Assembly: GCA_011050675.1 (NCBI GenBank)
Contig: DRFI01000017.1
Coordinates: 186,001 to 250,000 of the forward strand
From: Maribacter sp.
GTDB lineage: Bacteria; Bacteroidota; Bacteroidia; Flavobacteriales; Flavobacteriaceae
DNA length: 64,000 nt
Direction of reading: 5' to 3'
Shown: in pieces, positions 9,076-18,178 of the stretch
How positions within the stretch are numbered: the first letter of the stretch is position 1
Layout: each line of letters begins with the position of its first letter
Notes under the pieces: generated by a model
Told to the model about the DNA's origin: nothing
What the model saw: the letters and a program-made list of their open reading frames with translations, nothing else
Databases searched by the model: none
Program-made: the position numbers and the translations under genes

Positions 9076-9996
9076 ATGAAGAGAATTGTATTAACACTAA
9101 CATTTGCATTTATTGCAACCGTCGGTTTTTCTCAGACAGAAGAAGAACTCAAAGGTGAATTAGGTGCTGCTAAAGATTCGATAGCTGCTATTCAAGGAAG
9201 AGCTGATGCTATTCAAGGTGCAATAGATGCATTACCAGGTTGGAAAAAAGGTGCATTCGGTACTATAGGTGGAAACCTTAGTAGCTTTAACAACTGGTAC
9301 GGACAAGGTACTCCAGATTTATCTTCTGGTAGTATTGGTGTAACAGTAAATGCTTTTGCAAATTTGAACGAGGAGAAATTCTTTTGGAGAAACTCTGGTA
9401 ACTTAAATTTAGCATGGGTAAAGTTTGACGATAAGAATGATGATACTGATGATGACAGTTTCAAAAAAGGAACTGACGTTTTCAACATCACTTCTCTTTA
9501 CGGAAGAAAGCTTAACGAAAAATGGGCAATCTCTGGTTTAGCTGAGTACAGAACAACAATTCTTGATAACTTCAACGATCCAGGATACCTTGACTTTGGT
9601 GTTGGTGCTACTTGGACTCCTATTGCTGATTTAGTTGTTGTAATTCACCCATTAAACTACAACTTCGTATTTAGTAAAGGCGATTCTGTATTTGAATCTT
9701 CTTTAGGTGCTAAAATTGTTGCTGATTATACGAAGCAAATTGGAGCGGTTAACTTTAAGTCTAACCTTTCTATGTTTCAAAGCTACGAGAGCGGTAACCT
9801 TTCTAACACTACATGGATCAACTCATTTGGTTACACGTTATGGAACGGTATTGGCTTAGGTTTTGAATTTGGTTTACGTGATAACAAGCAAGAAGCTTTG
9901 AACTTCGCATTAATTGATACTCCTACTGAAACATTCGATACTGTTGACAACAAATTACAGACATACTTCTTAGTTGGTCTTAACTACTCTTTGTAG
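9076..9996 (+). CDS. DUF3078 family secreted protein
   Basis: This 306-residue protein has a signal peptide ending at VGFSQ, then a short coiled-coil segment rich in Glu, Lys and Ala (about residues 21-55), then the DUF3078 region (GTIGGNLSSFNNWYGQG, FFWRNSGNLNLAWVKF) and barrel-like strands ending in FLVGLNYSL. It is expected in the outer membrane or periplasm; no catalytic residues are apparent and the function is unknown. It has its own promoter box and is followed by a strong terminator, so it is a single-gene unit. Coding usage near the 3' end (many GGT, AAC and GAA codons) suggests high expression. Confidence 0.8.
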   Translation: MKRIVLTLTFAFIATVGFSQTEEELKGELGAAKDSIAAIQGRADAIQGAIDALPGWKKGAFGTIGGNLSSFNNWYGQGTPDLSSGSIGVTVNAFANLNEEKFFWRNSGNLNLAWVKFDDKNDDTDDDSFKKGTDVFNITSLYGRKLNEKWAISGLAEYRTTILDNFNDPGYLDFGVGATWTPIADLVVVIHPLNYNFVFSKGDSVFESSLGAKIVADYTKQIGAVNFKSNLSMFQSYESGNLSNTTWINSFGYTLWNGIGLGFEFGLRDNKQEALNFALIDTPTETFDTVDNKLQTYFLVGLNYSL

Positions 9997-10028
9997 TCTT
10001 AGATAGTATTTTAGAAAATAGTATATAA

Positions 10029-10058
10029 TAAAAAAGCCCTCTTTATAGAGGGCTTTTT
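10029..10058 (+). terminator. Rho-independent terminator after DUF3078 gene
   Basis: A perfect hairpin (arms AAAAAAGCCCTC and GAGGGCTTTTTT around TTATAG) ends in a T-run. It could stop transcription from either side. The rest of the gap to 10278 contains an imperfect inverted repeat (10131-10140 with 10167-10177) and no recognisable gene. Confidence 0.9.
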
Positions 10059-10278
10059 TCGGTTAAGTAATTATCGTAAAATTTGGGATTTTACTTTGTA
10101 GTTTTCATAAGTTAAATATCGATTTGGGGTCAAGACTTATACTTAAGTACACTGTAAAATTAATGCATAAGGTCTTGTTGAAAACAATTTATGTTGTGAA
10201 CTGAACTCAAAATGTGGTGAGATTTACCAATGGTTTCATTTCATCGATAAACTACATCAATTCCATTATAATTAGCAT

Positions 10279-11490
10279 TTAATACTCGTCTAAATGTTCT
10301 GGATAAAGGAAGTTATTATATGGAAAACGAGTAATGTGAATATCTCTTACCTCGTCATAAACACGTTTTCTAAATTCATCTAGATTTTCTTTGTTTAAGG
10401 CAGATATAAATATAGCACGGTCACCAACCTTTTCCATCCACGTTTGTTTCCAATCATTAATGGTAAAATGTCTTCCGGTGCGTTCTGTTATTAAATCATC
10501 ATCATCAATAGTATCATGCTCATATTGATCAATCTTATTAAAGACCATGATCATCTTCTTATCCGAACTTTTTATTTCAGATAGAGTTTGGTTTACAGAT
10601 GCTATATGCTCTTCAAATTGAGGGTGAGAGATATCTACTACGTGTAGCAGCAAATCTGCTTCACGTACTTCATCTAAAGTACTTTTAAAGCTTTCTACTA
10701 ACTGTGTAGGTAGTTTTCTAATAAATCCTACTGTATCACTTAAAAGAAAGGGTAGGTTACCTATAACAACCTTTCTTACCGTAGTGTCTAATGTAGCAAA
10801 TAACTTATTCTCTGCAAATACATCACTTTTACTGACAACATTCATTAGTGTAGACTTACCAACATTGGTATATCCGACCAAGGCAACTCTTACCAAAGCA
10901 CCACGGTTACCTCTTTGGGTTTCCATTTGGCGATCTATCTTGAGAAGTTTCTTTTTTAATAAGGTGATACGGTCACGTACAATACGTCTATCCGTTTCAA
11001 TTTCCGTTTCCCCAGGACCACGCATACCTATACCACCTTTTTGACGCTCAAGGTGAGTCCAAAGCCCGGTTAGTCTAGGTAATAAAAATTCATACTGAGC
11101 AAGTTCTACTTGTGTTCTAGCATAACTTGTTTGTGCACGTTGTGCAAAAATGTCTAATATTAAACTGGTACGGTCAATTATTTTACATCGTAATTGTTTT
11201 TCAATATTACGTTGTTGACCAGGCGTTAGTTCATCATCAAAAATTACAGAACCTATCTCATGCTCATCAACATACTTCTCAATTTCTTCCATTTTCCCAG
11301 TTCCAATCATGGTTTTTGGGTTGGGAACATCCATTCGTTGGGTAAAGCGTTTGTATACTTCTCCACCAGCGGTATAGGTTAGAAACTCTAGTTCATCTAG
11401 ATACTCCTTAACCTTTTCCTCATTTTGGTCTTTATTGATTATACCAATAAGTACCGCTTTTTCATAATCTACCTTCTTCTTTTCTATCAT
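10279..11490 (-). CDS. hflX: Ribosome-associated GTPase HflX
   Basis: HflX is a GTPase that binds the large ribosomal subunit and rescues stalled or heat-damaged ribosomes. The 403-residue protein has the N-terminal HflX domain with the glycine-rich GIGMRGPGETEIETDRR linker, then a G domain with G1 VGYTNVGKST, G3 DTVGFIRKLP and G4 NKID. The start at 11490 (MIEKKKVDYEKAV) was chosen over one nine codons upstream because the upstream ATG lies beyond a -7 box (11505-11512 on this strand). It is divergent from the gene at 11565. Confidence 0.94.
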   Translation of the reverse strand: MIEKKKVDYEKAVLIGIINKDQNEEKVKEYLDELEFLTYTAGGEVYKRFTQRMDVPNPKTMIGTGKMEEIEKYVDEHEIGSVIFDDELTPGQQRNIEKQLRCKIIDRTSLILDIFAQRAQTSYARTQVELAQYEFLLPRLTGLWTHLERQKGGIGMRGPGETEIETDRRIVRDRITLLKKKLLKIDRQMETQRGNRGALVRVALVGYTNVGKSTLMNVVSKSDVFAENKLFATLDTTVRKVVIGNLPFLLSDTVGFIRKLPTQLVESFKSTLDEVREADLLLHVVDISHPQFEEHIASVNQTLSEIKSSDKKMIMVFNKIDQYEHDTIDDDDLITERTGRHFTINDWKQTWMEKVGDRAIFISALNKENLDEFRKRVYDEVRDIHITRFPYNNFLYPEHLDEY

Positions 11491-11504
11491 AATAATGTAA
11501 AGTG

Positions 11505-11512
11505 CAAAATTA
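11505..11512 (-). promoter_or_regulatory. -7 promoter box for hflX
   Basis: On the minus strand this reads TAATTTTG, an exact TAnnTTTG match ending 14 bases before the hflX start at 11490. A -33 element is not obvious. The box lies in the 74-base divergent region between hflX and the next gene. Confidence 0.5.
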
Positions 11513-11564
11513 AGCAATTACCCATAAGCTATTTCGTATTTTTATTGACTCATTAAAACGATAC

Positions 11565-12542
11565 ATGCAATTTCCATTCTTTAAGAAAAAGACTAAAAAA
11601 CAGCGTTATACAGTTGCGTTCTACAATTTAGAAAATCTATTTGATCCTGAGCGAAACACCAAAATCTTAGATAAAGATTATACTCCTAATGGTGTAAAAA
11701 AGTGGACAATAGAAAGATACCAAAGAAAATTGGAAAAACTCGCCAGAACAATTGCCAATATCGGTGAAAAGGATCACCCTTACCCTCCTGCTTTAATTGG
11801 TGTTGCCGAAGCAGAGAATAATAGTGTATTAGATGCGCTATTGAATACAGACCCTTTAGATGATTTTGATTACGGGTTTGTTCATTTTGATTCGCCAGAT
11901 GAACGTGGTATAGATACAGGACTTATTTATCGAAAACGTTTTTTTAAGGTATTACACTCAGAGCCCTTGGTTTTATTGGTAGATAACCCAGGTGGCGTTA
12001 GAGATACTACTAGAGATATACTATATGTAAAGGGGGAATTAAATAAAGAATTGGTTCATGTATTCGTAAACCACTGGCCGTCTAGAAGAGATGGAGGGGT
12101 AGAGACAGAATACAAACGGGTTATTGCCGCTGAAGAGATTGTACAAAAAATAGAGCAAATTAGGTTAGAGGAATTAGATCCTAATATAATTGTTATGGGA
12201 GATTTTAATGATGACCCTTCCTCAAAGAGTCTCCAAGATTTAAAAGAAGGGGCAGCGCTATTCAACCCAATGGAAACATTACATATTCCAGATAGCCAAG
12301 GTTCTTCTGTTTATGGTAACAAGTGGAATATGTTTGATCAGATTTTGGTGTCTAATTCTTTTTTCAACTACGAAAAGAATACGCATAGTTTTGATTCTGC
12401 TGCTATCTATGATGATAAATCATTGAAGGAGAAAAAAGGGAAGTATAAAGGATCACCTTATAGAACATTCGTTTCAGATAGATATATGGGTGGTTACAGC
12501 GATCATTTTCCCGTCTATGCTATGTTTACATTTAATTCTTGA
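11565..12542 (+). CDS. Endonuclease/exonuclease/phosphatase family protein
   Basis: The 325-residue protein has the whole set of EEP-fold motifs in order: AFYNLENLFDPE, GVAEAENN (metal-binding Glu), NHWPSRRDG (catalytic His), GDFNDDPSS (Asp/Asn pair) and the C-terminal YSDHFPVYA. Such enzymes cut phosphodiester bonds in DNA, RNA or lipids with a divalent metal; the substrate cannot be told from sequence. There is no signal peptide, so it appears cytoplasmic. A near-match -7 sequence (TATTTTTA) lies about 30 bases upstream. It is divergent from hflX and probably monocistronic. Confidence 0.85.
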   Translation: MQFPFFKKKTKKQRYTVAFYNLENLFDPERNTKILDKDYTPNGVKKWTIERYQRKLEKLARTIANIGEKDHPYPPALIGVAEAENNSVLDALLNTDPLDDFDYGFVHFDSPDERGIDTGLIYRKRFFKVLHSEPLVLLVDNPGGVRDTTRDILYVKGELNKELVHVFVNHWPSRRDGGVETEYKRVIAAEEIVQKIEQIRLEELDPNIIVMGDFNDDPSSKSLQDLKEGAALFNPMETLHIPDSQGSSVYGNKWNMFDQILVSNSFFNYEKNTHSFDSAAIYDDKSLKEKKGKYKGSPYRTFVSDRYMGGYSDHFPVYAMFTFNS

Positions 12543-12635
12543 TAGATTCAAAATAGAAGGAAAAATCCTACACATCATAAATTGATGCTTTCACAACAAG
12601 GTCAACGTAATGTCTAGGTAATTCATCGAATAAAA

Positions 12636-12675
12636 GTGTTCATTCACCGAACACAGTACATGGTTTATATATTTG
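12636..12675 (+). promoter_or_regulatory. Dyad overlapping the promoter of the S8 protease
   Basis: A perfect 6-bp inverted repeat GTGTTC (12636-12641) and GAACAC (12649-12654), spacer 7, lies directly upstream of an exact -7 box TATATTTG (12668-12675). The dyad covers the place where the -33 element would be, so a bound regulator would block or replace polymerase contacts. The box ends 30 bases before the ATG at 12706. Confidence 0.45.
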
Positions 12676-12705
12676 TAGTCCAAACCTTACAATTATAACC
12701 TACCG

Positions 12706-14907
12706 ATGAATACCAATAATTCAACCTACCGTACAAGTAGTATTCTAATACTACTATTTTTAGTGTTCTCAGCAGCGAATATCGTTAACGGACAAACTTC
12801 TAAGCAACGACTAAGTATCGCAGCAAATGATAAGAAGACCGAATTGGCAAATTTCAAATCTAATTTAGTTTCTGAATATGCTCTTGAAAAAACTCGTCTT
12901 CATGAGGTCGCAAGGCAGAATAATTGGAAATTAAAGGAAACGCTTGTAAACGGTAAGAAAATTGAATTACAAGGTATAGGTACAGATGGTAGTCCTTTAT
13001 ATTATGAAACATATTCAGATGAAGCTGGTTTAGTTTCTAGAGCAAGCACATTGAATACAGATGGTATGATGGGATTGCATTTAGATGGTAACGGAATGAA
13101 AGTTGGTGTTTGGGATGCTGGTGTTGCTTTAAGTAATCATATTGAATATGCTTCTAGAGTAACTATAGGTGATGATAATGCTGAGGTAGATGCACATGCT
13201 ACAAGAGTTTCTGGTAGTATTATCTCAACCGGACTTAAAAAAGATGCTAAAGGTGTAGCCAGTATGGCTAAAATTGTTTCTCATGATTGGACAAGAGATA
13301 AAATAGAAGTAGCCGATGCTGCTGCTGAAGGTCTTCTTCTTTCTAATCACTCTTATGGTATTAAAGCAGACCGTGTGCCAGATTGGTATTTTGGCGCCTA
13401 TACCAAGGTTGCCCAAGATTGGGATAAAATCATGTATAATGCTCCTTATTATTTAATGGTTACTGCTGCAGGTAATGCGCAGAAAAGTAGAGATAACCAA
13501 ACACCTACTTATGGTAAGACCTCAGATGGTTTTGATGTTTTATTAGGCTTTACTATTTCAAAAAATAATATTACGGTTGCCGGTGCAAATTCAAATATAG
13601 ATAGAAACGGAAATTTAAAAAGTGCCGATGTTTCTACTTACAGTAGTTTTGGTCCTGTTGATGATGGTCGTATTAAGCCAGACATCGCAGGTAATGGTGG
13701 TTCTATTCTTTCTACAGATTCTGCTAGTAATACTAGTTATAACACATCTTCTGGAACTTCTATGGCAACACCGGGTGTTACGGGTTCTTTATTATTATTG
13801 CAACAGTACAACAAAGAGTTATATGGTTCATATATGAAAGCAGCTACTTTAAAAGGGTTGGCTTTACATACAGCAGATGATATAGATGCTCTAGGACCTG
13901 ATTACAAAATGGGTTGGGGTATTATGAATTCGAAAAATGCCGCTGAGGTATTAAATAATAAAGACTTTTCTAGTCATGTTGCCGAGGAGTCTTTAGAAAA
14001 TGGCGAAGAGTTTTCTTTTGAAATAACTGCAAACGGTAATGAAACAATAATCGCTTCTATTTCTTGGACAGATGTAGAATCTAGTTTTATTAACTCTGGT
14101 GAATTAAACAATACTACTGCTGCATTGGTAAATGACCTAGATATTAGAATCACTAAAAACGGGCAAACATTTTTACCTTGGAAATTAAATCCTAGTCAAG
14201 CTAATAATGCTGCTACTAAAGGAGATAATAGAGTTGATCCTTTTGAAAGAATTGAAATTCCTAATGCAGATGGTACTTATACAATTACCGTATCGCATAA
14301 GGGAGACCTTGTAAATAACGCACAAGATTTTTCACTGATCGTTTCAGGTGTTCAAATGACTACATGTTCTATTAATGCACCAGACGATATTAGCCTTGAG
14401 GAAACTGAAGCATCTAGTGTAAACTTAACTTGGAATGCTTCGGAAGATGCACTTTACGAAATTCAGTACAAAGAAGTACACCAACAGAATTGGGCTACAG
14501 AATACATTTCAGTAAATAATTTTAGCTGGAAGGGGCTATTACTTGACACTACGTATTCTTTTAGACTTAGAACATTTTGTTCTCAGAATATAGCTTCTGA
14601 ATTTAGTGAAGTAGCTACATTTACTTTTAGCGGAGAAGACACGGTATTAGAAACCCTTAATGCTTTAAGTGCTGATTCTGAAATTCCTTTCAGCGTATAT
14701 CCAAACCCTGCAGTAGATGAAATTCAATTAAATGTTCAAACTTCAGAAACCTCGGTTTATAGAATAATGAGCACTAGTGGAGTAGAATTGAAAATGGATT
14801 CAGCTACAAATTCAAGAATAAATGTTTCTGATCTTCCTTCTGGACTATATGTATTACAGATTCAAGATTTTAACGTAAACAAAAGCACTAAATTCTATAA
14901 GTACTAA
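12706..14907 (+). CDS. Secreted S8 subtilisin-like protease with T9SS sorting domain
   Basis: The 733-residue precursor has a signal peptide (ends at NGQ, residue 30), an S8 catalytic domain with Asp137 (GVWDAG), His164 (DAHATRVSG) and Ser352 (SGTSMATPG), a beta-sandwich region, a fibronectin type III-like module (from about residue 560; VNLTWNASEDALYEIQY) and a C-terminal type IX secretion signal (YPNPAVDEIQLN, then GLYVLQI and a Lys/Tyr-rich end). It is predicted to be exported through the outer membrane and released or surface-anchored, for degrading external protein. The T9SS tail shows the host has a type IX system, though no por/gld genes lie in this window. Confidence 0.93.
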   Translation: MNTNNSTYRTSSILILLFLVFSAANIVNGQTSKQRLSIAANDKKTELANFKSNLVSEYALEKTRLHEVARQNNWKLKETLVNGKKIELQGIGTDGSPLYYETYSDEAGLVSRASTLNTDGMMGLHLDGNGMKVGVWDAGVALSNHIEYASRVTIGDDNAEVDAHATRVSGSIISTGLKKDAKGVASMAKIVSHDWTRDKIEVADAAAEGLLLSNHSYGIKADRVPDWYFGAYTKVAQDWDKIMYNAPYYLMVTAAGNAQKSRDNQTPTYGKTSDGFDVLLGFTISKNNITVAGANSNIDRNGNLKSADVSTYSSFGPVDDGRIKPDIAGNGGSILSTDSASNTSYNTSSGTSMATPGVTGSLLLLQQYNKELYGSYMKAATLKGLALHTADDIDALGPDYKMGWGIMNSKNAAEVLNNKDFSSHVAEESLENGEEFSFEITANGNETIIASISWTDVESSFINSGELNNTTAALVNDLDIRITKNGQTFLPWKLNPSQANNAATKGDNRVDPFERIEIPNADGTYTITVSHKGDLVNNAQDFSLIVSGVQMTTCSINAPDDISLEETEASSVNLTWNASEDALYEIQYKEVHQQNWATEYISVNNFSWKGLLLDTTYSFRLRTFCSQNIASEFSEVATFTFSGEDTVLETLNALSADSEIPFSVYPNPAVDEIQLNVQTSETSVYRIMSTSGVELKMDSATNSRINVSDLPSGLYVLQIQDFNVNKSTKFYKY

Positions 14908-14913
14908 ATAGCG

Positions 14914-15423
14914 TTATTTTATTCTTCTTGATTGTGTAGTAAATGAAAGACCTTGTTGACCAACCGTTGAATTCATTACGCCTTCAAATAATGGCTCTGG
15001 GCAATCTTTTGGTGCTTGCCATTCAAAAATGAAGTTAGAACCGGTACCACCTTCAACATCCATTTCGTCAATAATAATTTCAGCCGTTTCTAAAGGAGCC
15101 AAATAAATAGGGTGGTTAAAGTAATTCCTTAACGAAACCCCATGTGTGTCAAAATACTCAGCTTTAGAAAGGTAAATAGTATCTACATCACTTGTATTAC
15201 GTAAGCTGACCATAGCGGTTAAATTATGGGTCTTATGTTCAGAGCTACTATAGATTTGAGAATAGATAGATAAATAAGACTTACCATGCTCTAAAGAATC
15301 TTGAACCTTCATGGTTACTTTTCTCTTCGTCCAGTTTTCTGGATGTATAGAGCTTATTTCCTTTTCTTGTAAACAGCTTGCCAGTAATACAACTACAGAG
15401 AATAATAAGATGATTTTTTTCAT
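14914..15423 (-). CDS. DUF3124 family lipoprotein
   Basis: Starting at the ATG at 15423 the 169-residue product has a lipoprotein signal (MKKIILLFSVVVLLASC, lipid-anchored Cys at 17). The rest matches DUF3124 (SIYSQIYSSS, VSLRNTSDVDTIYL, FIFEWQAP), a family of periplasmic proteins of unknown function. A longer frame begins at 15462 but that ATG overlaps a -7 box, so the shorter start is preferred. Its 3' end is six bases from the convergent protease gene, with no room for a separate terminator. Confidence 0.78.
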   Translation of the reverse strand: MKKIILLFSVVVLLASCLQEKEISSIHPENWTKRKVTMKVQDSLEHGKSYLSIYSQIYSSSEHKTHNLTAMVSLRNTSDVDTIYLSKAEYFDTHGVSLRNYFNHPIYLAPLETAEIIIDEMDVEGGTGSNFIFEWQAPKDCPEPLFEGVMNSTVGQQGLSFTTQSRRIK

Positions 15424-15459
15424 AGATATGGCTCGTTTTTGAACAAATGACGTTACTAA

Positions 15460-15467
15460 CAAAATTA
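15460..15467 (-). promoter_or_regulatory. -7 promoter box for the DUF3124 gene
   Basis: On the minus strand the sequence is TAATTTTG, an exact -7 match 36 bases before the chosen start. It overlaps the alternative upstream ATG (15462). Confidence 0.45.
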
Positions 15468-15519
15468 CATCATTAGTCCTATTTTTATATCGTTGAATGC
15501 TATTTTTAACGTGTTTCTA

Positions 15520-16239
15520 TTAATTAGCTACTTTTTTAACTTCACTATCTTTTAGTAATTCTTGATTTCGTAACCTTAAATAAACCTGTGCAGTGGTTAA
15601 TACGTCTAATTCGCAATAGGTTATTATACGGTTTAGATCGTTTTCTTCATAGTATACTACACGAACCATACTACCATCTATATCTTCTTTAGGGGAAGGT
15701 ATGCCCAGTACATGTGCCATTAATTTTAATGAAGTAAAATGCTTGTAGTCGCCAAATTTCCAAAGCTCCATGGTGTCTATATGCGGAATCTCCCATGGTT
15801 TTTTGCCAAATAGATCTAGCTTTTGTGGTAAGGTTATTCCATGAATAATCATTCTTCTAGCGATATACGGAAAGTCGAATTCTTTACCGTTATGAGCACA
15901 AAGCACGTTTTTAACATGATTAAAATGCTCGTCTAATAAGATTTTGAAATCAGCCAAGAGCTTCGCTTCGTCTCCGTGAAAAGTGGTTACTCTAAAATTT
16001 CTAACCTCATTTTGAAACGTAAAATAACCAACGGATATGCAAATAATCTTACCGAACTCCGCCCAAATTCCGGCACGCTCGTAGAACTCTTCTGCGGTTA
16101 CATTATCTTTTCTTTGGTATTGAGATTTGTGTGCCCACAATTCTTGTGTGGTTTCATCTAACTGGTCAAATGAGCTTTTTTCAGGTACGGTTTCTATATC
16201 TAAGAAGAGGATGTTGTCTAATTGTAATTTATCAGGCAT
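15520..16239 (-). CDS. DnaQ-like 3'-5' exonuclease (predicted PolB-type)
   Basis: The 239-residue protein has the ribonuclease H-like exonuclease motifs: Exo I FLDIETVPE, Exo II AHNGKEFDFPYIARR and Exo III with the YCELDVLTTAQVYLR ending. These supply the acidic residues that hold two metal ions for 3'-end nucleolysis of DNA or RNA. It is stand-alone, with no polymerase domain, so a repair or trimming role is likely. Cytoplasmic, no signal peptide. It starts at 16239 and appears to be a single-gene unit. The 196-base gap upstream (16240-16435) shows no gene. Confidence 0.85.
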   Translation of the reverse strand: MPDKLQLDNILFLDIETVPEKSSFDQLDETTQELWAHKSQYQRKDNVTAEEFYERAGIWAEFGKIICISVGYFTFQNEVRNFRVTTFHGDEAKLLADFKILLDEHFNHVKNVLCAHNGKEFDFPYIARRMIIHGITLPQKLDLFGKKPWEIPHIDTMELWKFGDYKHFTSLKLMAHVLGIPSPKEDIDGSMVRVVYYEENDLNRIITYCELDVLTTAQVYLRLRNQELLKDSEVKKVAN

Positions 16240-16435
16240 AGAAAGGTAAGTTACTAATAAGTAGGAATTTAACGCAATTTTATTGCTGACGTACTTACAT
16301 TTTTACTCGGTTTGGCAAAAGATTGGAGTTTTTACTTGTGGGAGAACGGTTTAGTATAAGAATAGTACCCAACTCTAAACAGGTTTGTTTTAACTTGGAA
16401 AATGACCTACCGTTTTTAAACAAACATTCCGCTCT

Positions 16436-16909
16436 TCATTGGTTGCAATCTACTTTTGTTAAATGTATTGAAGAGTTGTATTTTATGGTATTCACATCCT
16501 TGAATTTTGTGCCATTGTCATTTAATTCTCCAAAACCTTCAATAAGTTGGTTACCCTTAACCAAAAATGCTATTTCCCTTGAGCTTTCTTTTCCTTCCGC
16601 ATTAAAAGTATAAGTTCCAAATAGCTTGTCGTCATTTAAGTTACCAACAAAAGTTCCTTGATTGGCATCTTTTTCGGCATAAGCAATGTTTAAATTTCCC
16701 GTTACGTTTTCATTTACTTCAGTGATTTCCATTTTAATTGTGTTGTCATTGCTATTGTATTCGTAGCAACCTTTATCTAAAATCGTTTTTTTAGTTGATT
16801 TCTCGTTTGGTTTTTCTTCTTTTGTTACCGATTTTTTTTCTGTTTTAGTATTGTTTTTACAAGCTACTATGGTTATAAATGCAAGTGCTACTAATGCTAA
16901 TTTTCTCAT
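16436..16909 (-). CDS. Small lipoprotein of unknown function
   Basis: The 157-residue product has a lipoprotein signal with the acylated cysteine at C17 (TIVACKNN). A lysine- and glutamate-rich linker (about residues 18-45) is followed by a compact domain of beta strands (GCYEYNSNDNTIKMEIT, GNLNDDKLFGTYTF, FLVKGNQLIEGFG), probably a beta-barrel that folds in the periplasm. It is the last gene of a four-gene minus-strand operon, 16 bases after a META-domain lipoprotein gene. I recognise no named family. Confidence 0.7.
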   Translation of the reverse strand: MRKLALVALAFITIVACKNNTKTEKKSVTKEEKPNEKSTKKTILDKGCYEYNSNDNTIKMEITEVNENVTGNLNIAYAEKDANQGTFVGNLNDDKLFGTYTFNAEGKESSREIAFLVKGNQLIEGFGELNDNGTKFKDVNTIKYNSSIHLTKVDCNQ

Positions 16910-16925
16910 AAGTTTTATTCTTAGG

Positions 16926-17744
16926 TTAATCGATTTTTTTGAATATTAATAATTCTTTATCTGATGGATTTGAAAGCCACAAGCGGTTGTTTTCGATTTT
17001 ATATGTAGTTACACTTCGCAATGCTTCTAAAAATGTAGTTTCTTTGTTTTTAGGGTCGCAAAGCATCTTGGTGGTCGCGATGTCGGTAAATCGAAGCAAT
17101 CCTTTTTCAAAAAACAGTTTACCATTGATCTGGTTACATCCTGCATAGCCCGTAAACGAGTTTGATGCAGCATTGATTTCAATTGAAGGTAAATCCTTTT
17201 TGAAATTTTCTATTGTTACTTCATTTCCGTCCAGTTTTTCCAGCACCCAAATATCGTGTAAACGATAATCGGTTATATAATTGCCACAACCTTCTAATTT
17301 ATGCATAGAGGTTTCCGAGTTCTTTTTATATGTCACGTAAACGGTGTATGGCGATAACTTTCCCGACATTGCGTTGGTACATTCCGATTGCGTAATCTGA
17401 ATATCGAGTTGGCCGGATTCTGTTTGGATTTTATACCTCTTCACATTACTGTCCATAGCCTGTGAAGGTTTTGCAGAAGGTGTAAAAACAGAATCTGTTA
17501 TTGTTTTAAGTTTTAGTTGCTTTTCCGATAGTTCCAAACTCCAAAAAGGTTCTGTTCCCGAGGCTTTAAAATAAATACCGTTCGGGTTATTTATTTCCTT
17601 TTTATGAACGGTTTCTTGTTTTGATACTACCGAATTGCTTATTGTTTTGATATTGCTTTGCGGTGATTGTTGATTAATTTCACCTAGGCAAGATAGACAC
17701 AAGAATAAAAAGCAAAAAGCACTTGTTCTTCTAATTATCTTCAT
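16926..17744 (-). CDS. Lipoprotein with COG3650-like and META (HslJ) domains
   Basis: The 272-residue product starts with a lipoprotein signal (Cys19 in LCLSCLGE). Residues about 55-150 resemble the COG3650-type domain (ASGTEPFWSLEL, then conserved Cys in QSECTNAMSGK), and residues about 165-270 are a META domain (IWVLEKLDGNEV, GYAGCNQINGKL) related to heat-shock protein HslJ. Proteins of this type sit in the envelope and are linked to stress or antibiotic tolerance in other bacteria. It overlaps the gene before it by 4 bases (ATGA), showing tight co-translation. Confidence 0.82.
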   Translation of the reverse strand: MKIIRRTSAFCFLFLCLSCLGEINQQSPQSNIKTISNSVVSKQETVHKKEINNPNGIYFKASGTEPFWSLELSEKQLKLKTITDSVFTPSAKPSQAMDSNVKRYKIQTESGQLDIQITQSECTNAMSGKLSPYTVYVTYKKNSETSMHKLEGCGNYITDYRLHDIWVLEKLDGNEVTIENFKKDLPSIEINAASNSFTGYAGCNQINGKLFFEKGLLRFTDIATTKMLCDPKNKETTFLEALRSVTTYKIENNRLWLSNPSDKELLIFKKID

Positions 17745-18178
17745 TGGTTTTCTACTCTTTTAAACCGCATCATAGGAACATTATCTATTAGGAGGTTTAA
17801 TTTTCCGTCTTGGTCAAAACTGAATTTGTTTATTTTTTTTATCATATTCAAAAACACTTTTTCTCCTTCTCCGCAAAACATCATTGTAGTTGGACCAGGC
17901 ACTCCAAAGGACATTGAATCATTATCTAAAGTATAATCGGCAGAATAGCCATTGCAACTATTATTTCCAGTAACTTTTTTAGTTACTTTATCGAATGTGA
18001 TTTCAGGCTTTTTGTCGGGATACAAACCATTAAAAGCAATACGTGGTCCAGAAATGTATTCTAGTTCCCAAGTGGTGTTGTAAAATTTCTCGCTAGCAAC
18101 ATTTTTTTTGGTTCCACAAGAAATCATAACGAAGCTAAAAATGGCAATCAACAATGTGGTTTTTGTTTTCATAATCAT
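17741..18178 (-). CDS. META domain lipoprotein
   Basis: A 145-residue lipoprotein (acylated Cys near residue 21, VMISCGTKK) with a single META domain: NTTWELEYISGP, GNNSCNGYSADY, PTTMMFC and the final MMRFKRV. It resembles the C-terminal half of the next gene's product, suggesting a duplication within the operon. Two possible starts, 18178 and 18172, differ by two residues; 18178 overlaps the stop codon of the upstream gene (TAATG), which favours coupled translation. Periplasmic, function inferred only from the family. Confidence 0.85.
   Translation of the reverse strand: MIMKTKTTLLIAIFSFVMISCGTKKNVASEKFYNTTWELEYISGPRIAFNGLYPDKKPEITFDKVTKKVTGNNSCNGYSADYTLDNDSMSFGVPGPTTMMFCGEGEKVFLNMIKKINKFSFDQDGKLNLLIDNVPMMRFKRVENQ

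Noticed and set aside
16323..16613. A plus-strand open frame opposite the lipoprotein gene
   Set aside because: It overlaps a minus-strand gene with a clear signal peptide, lacks any recognisable motif and starts in unremarkable DNA.
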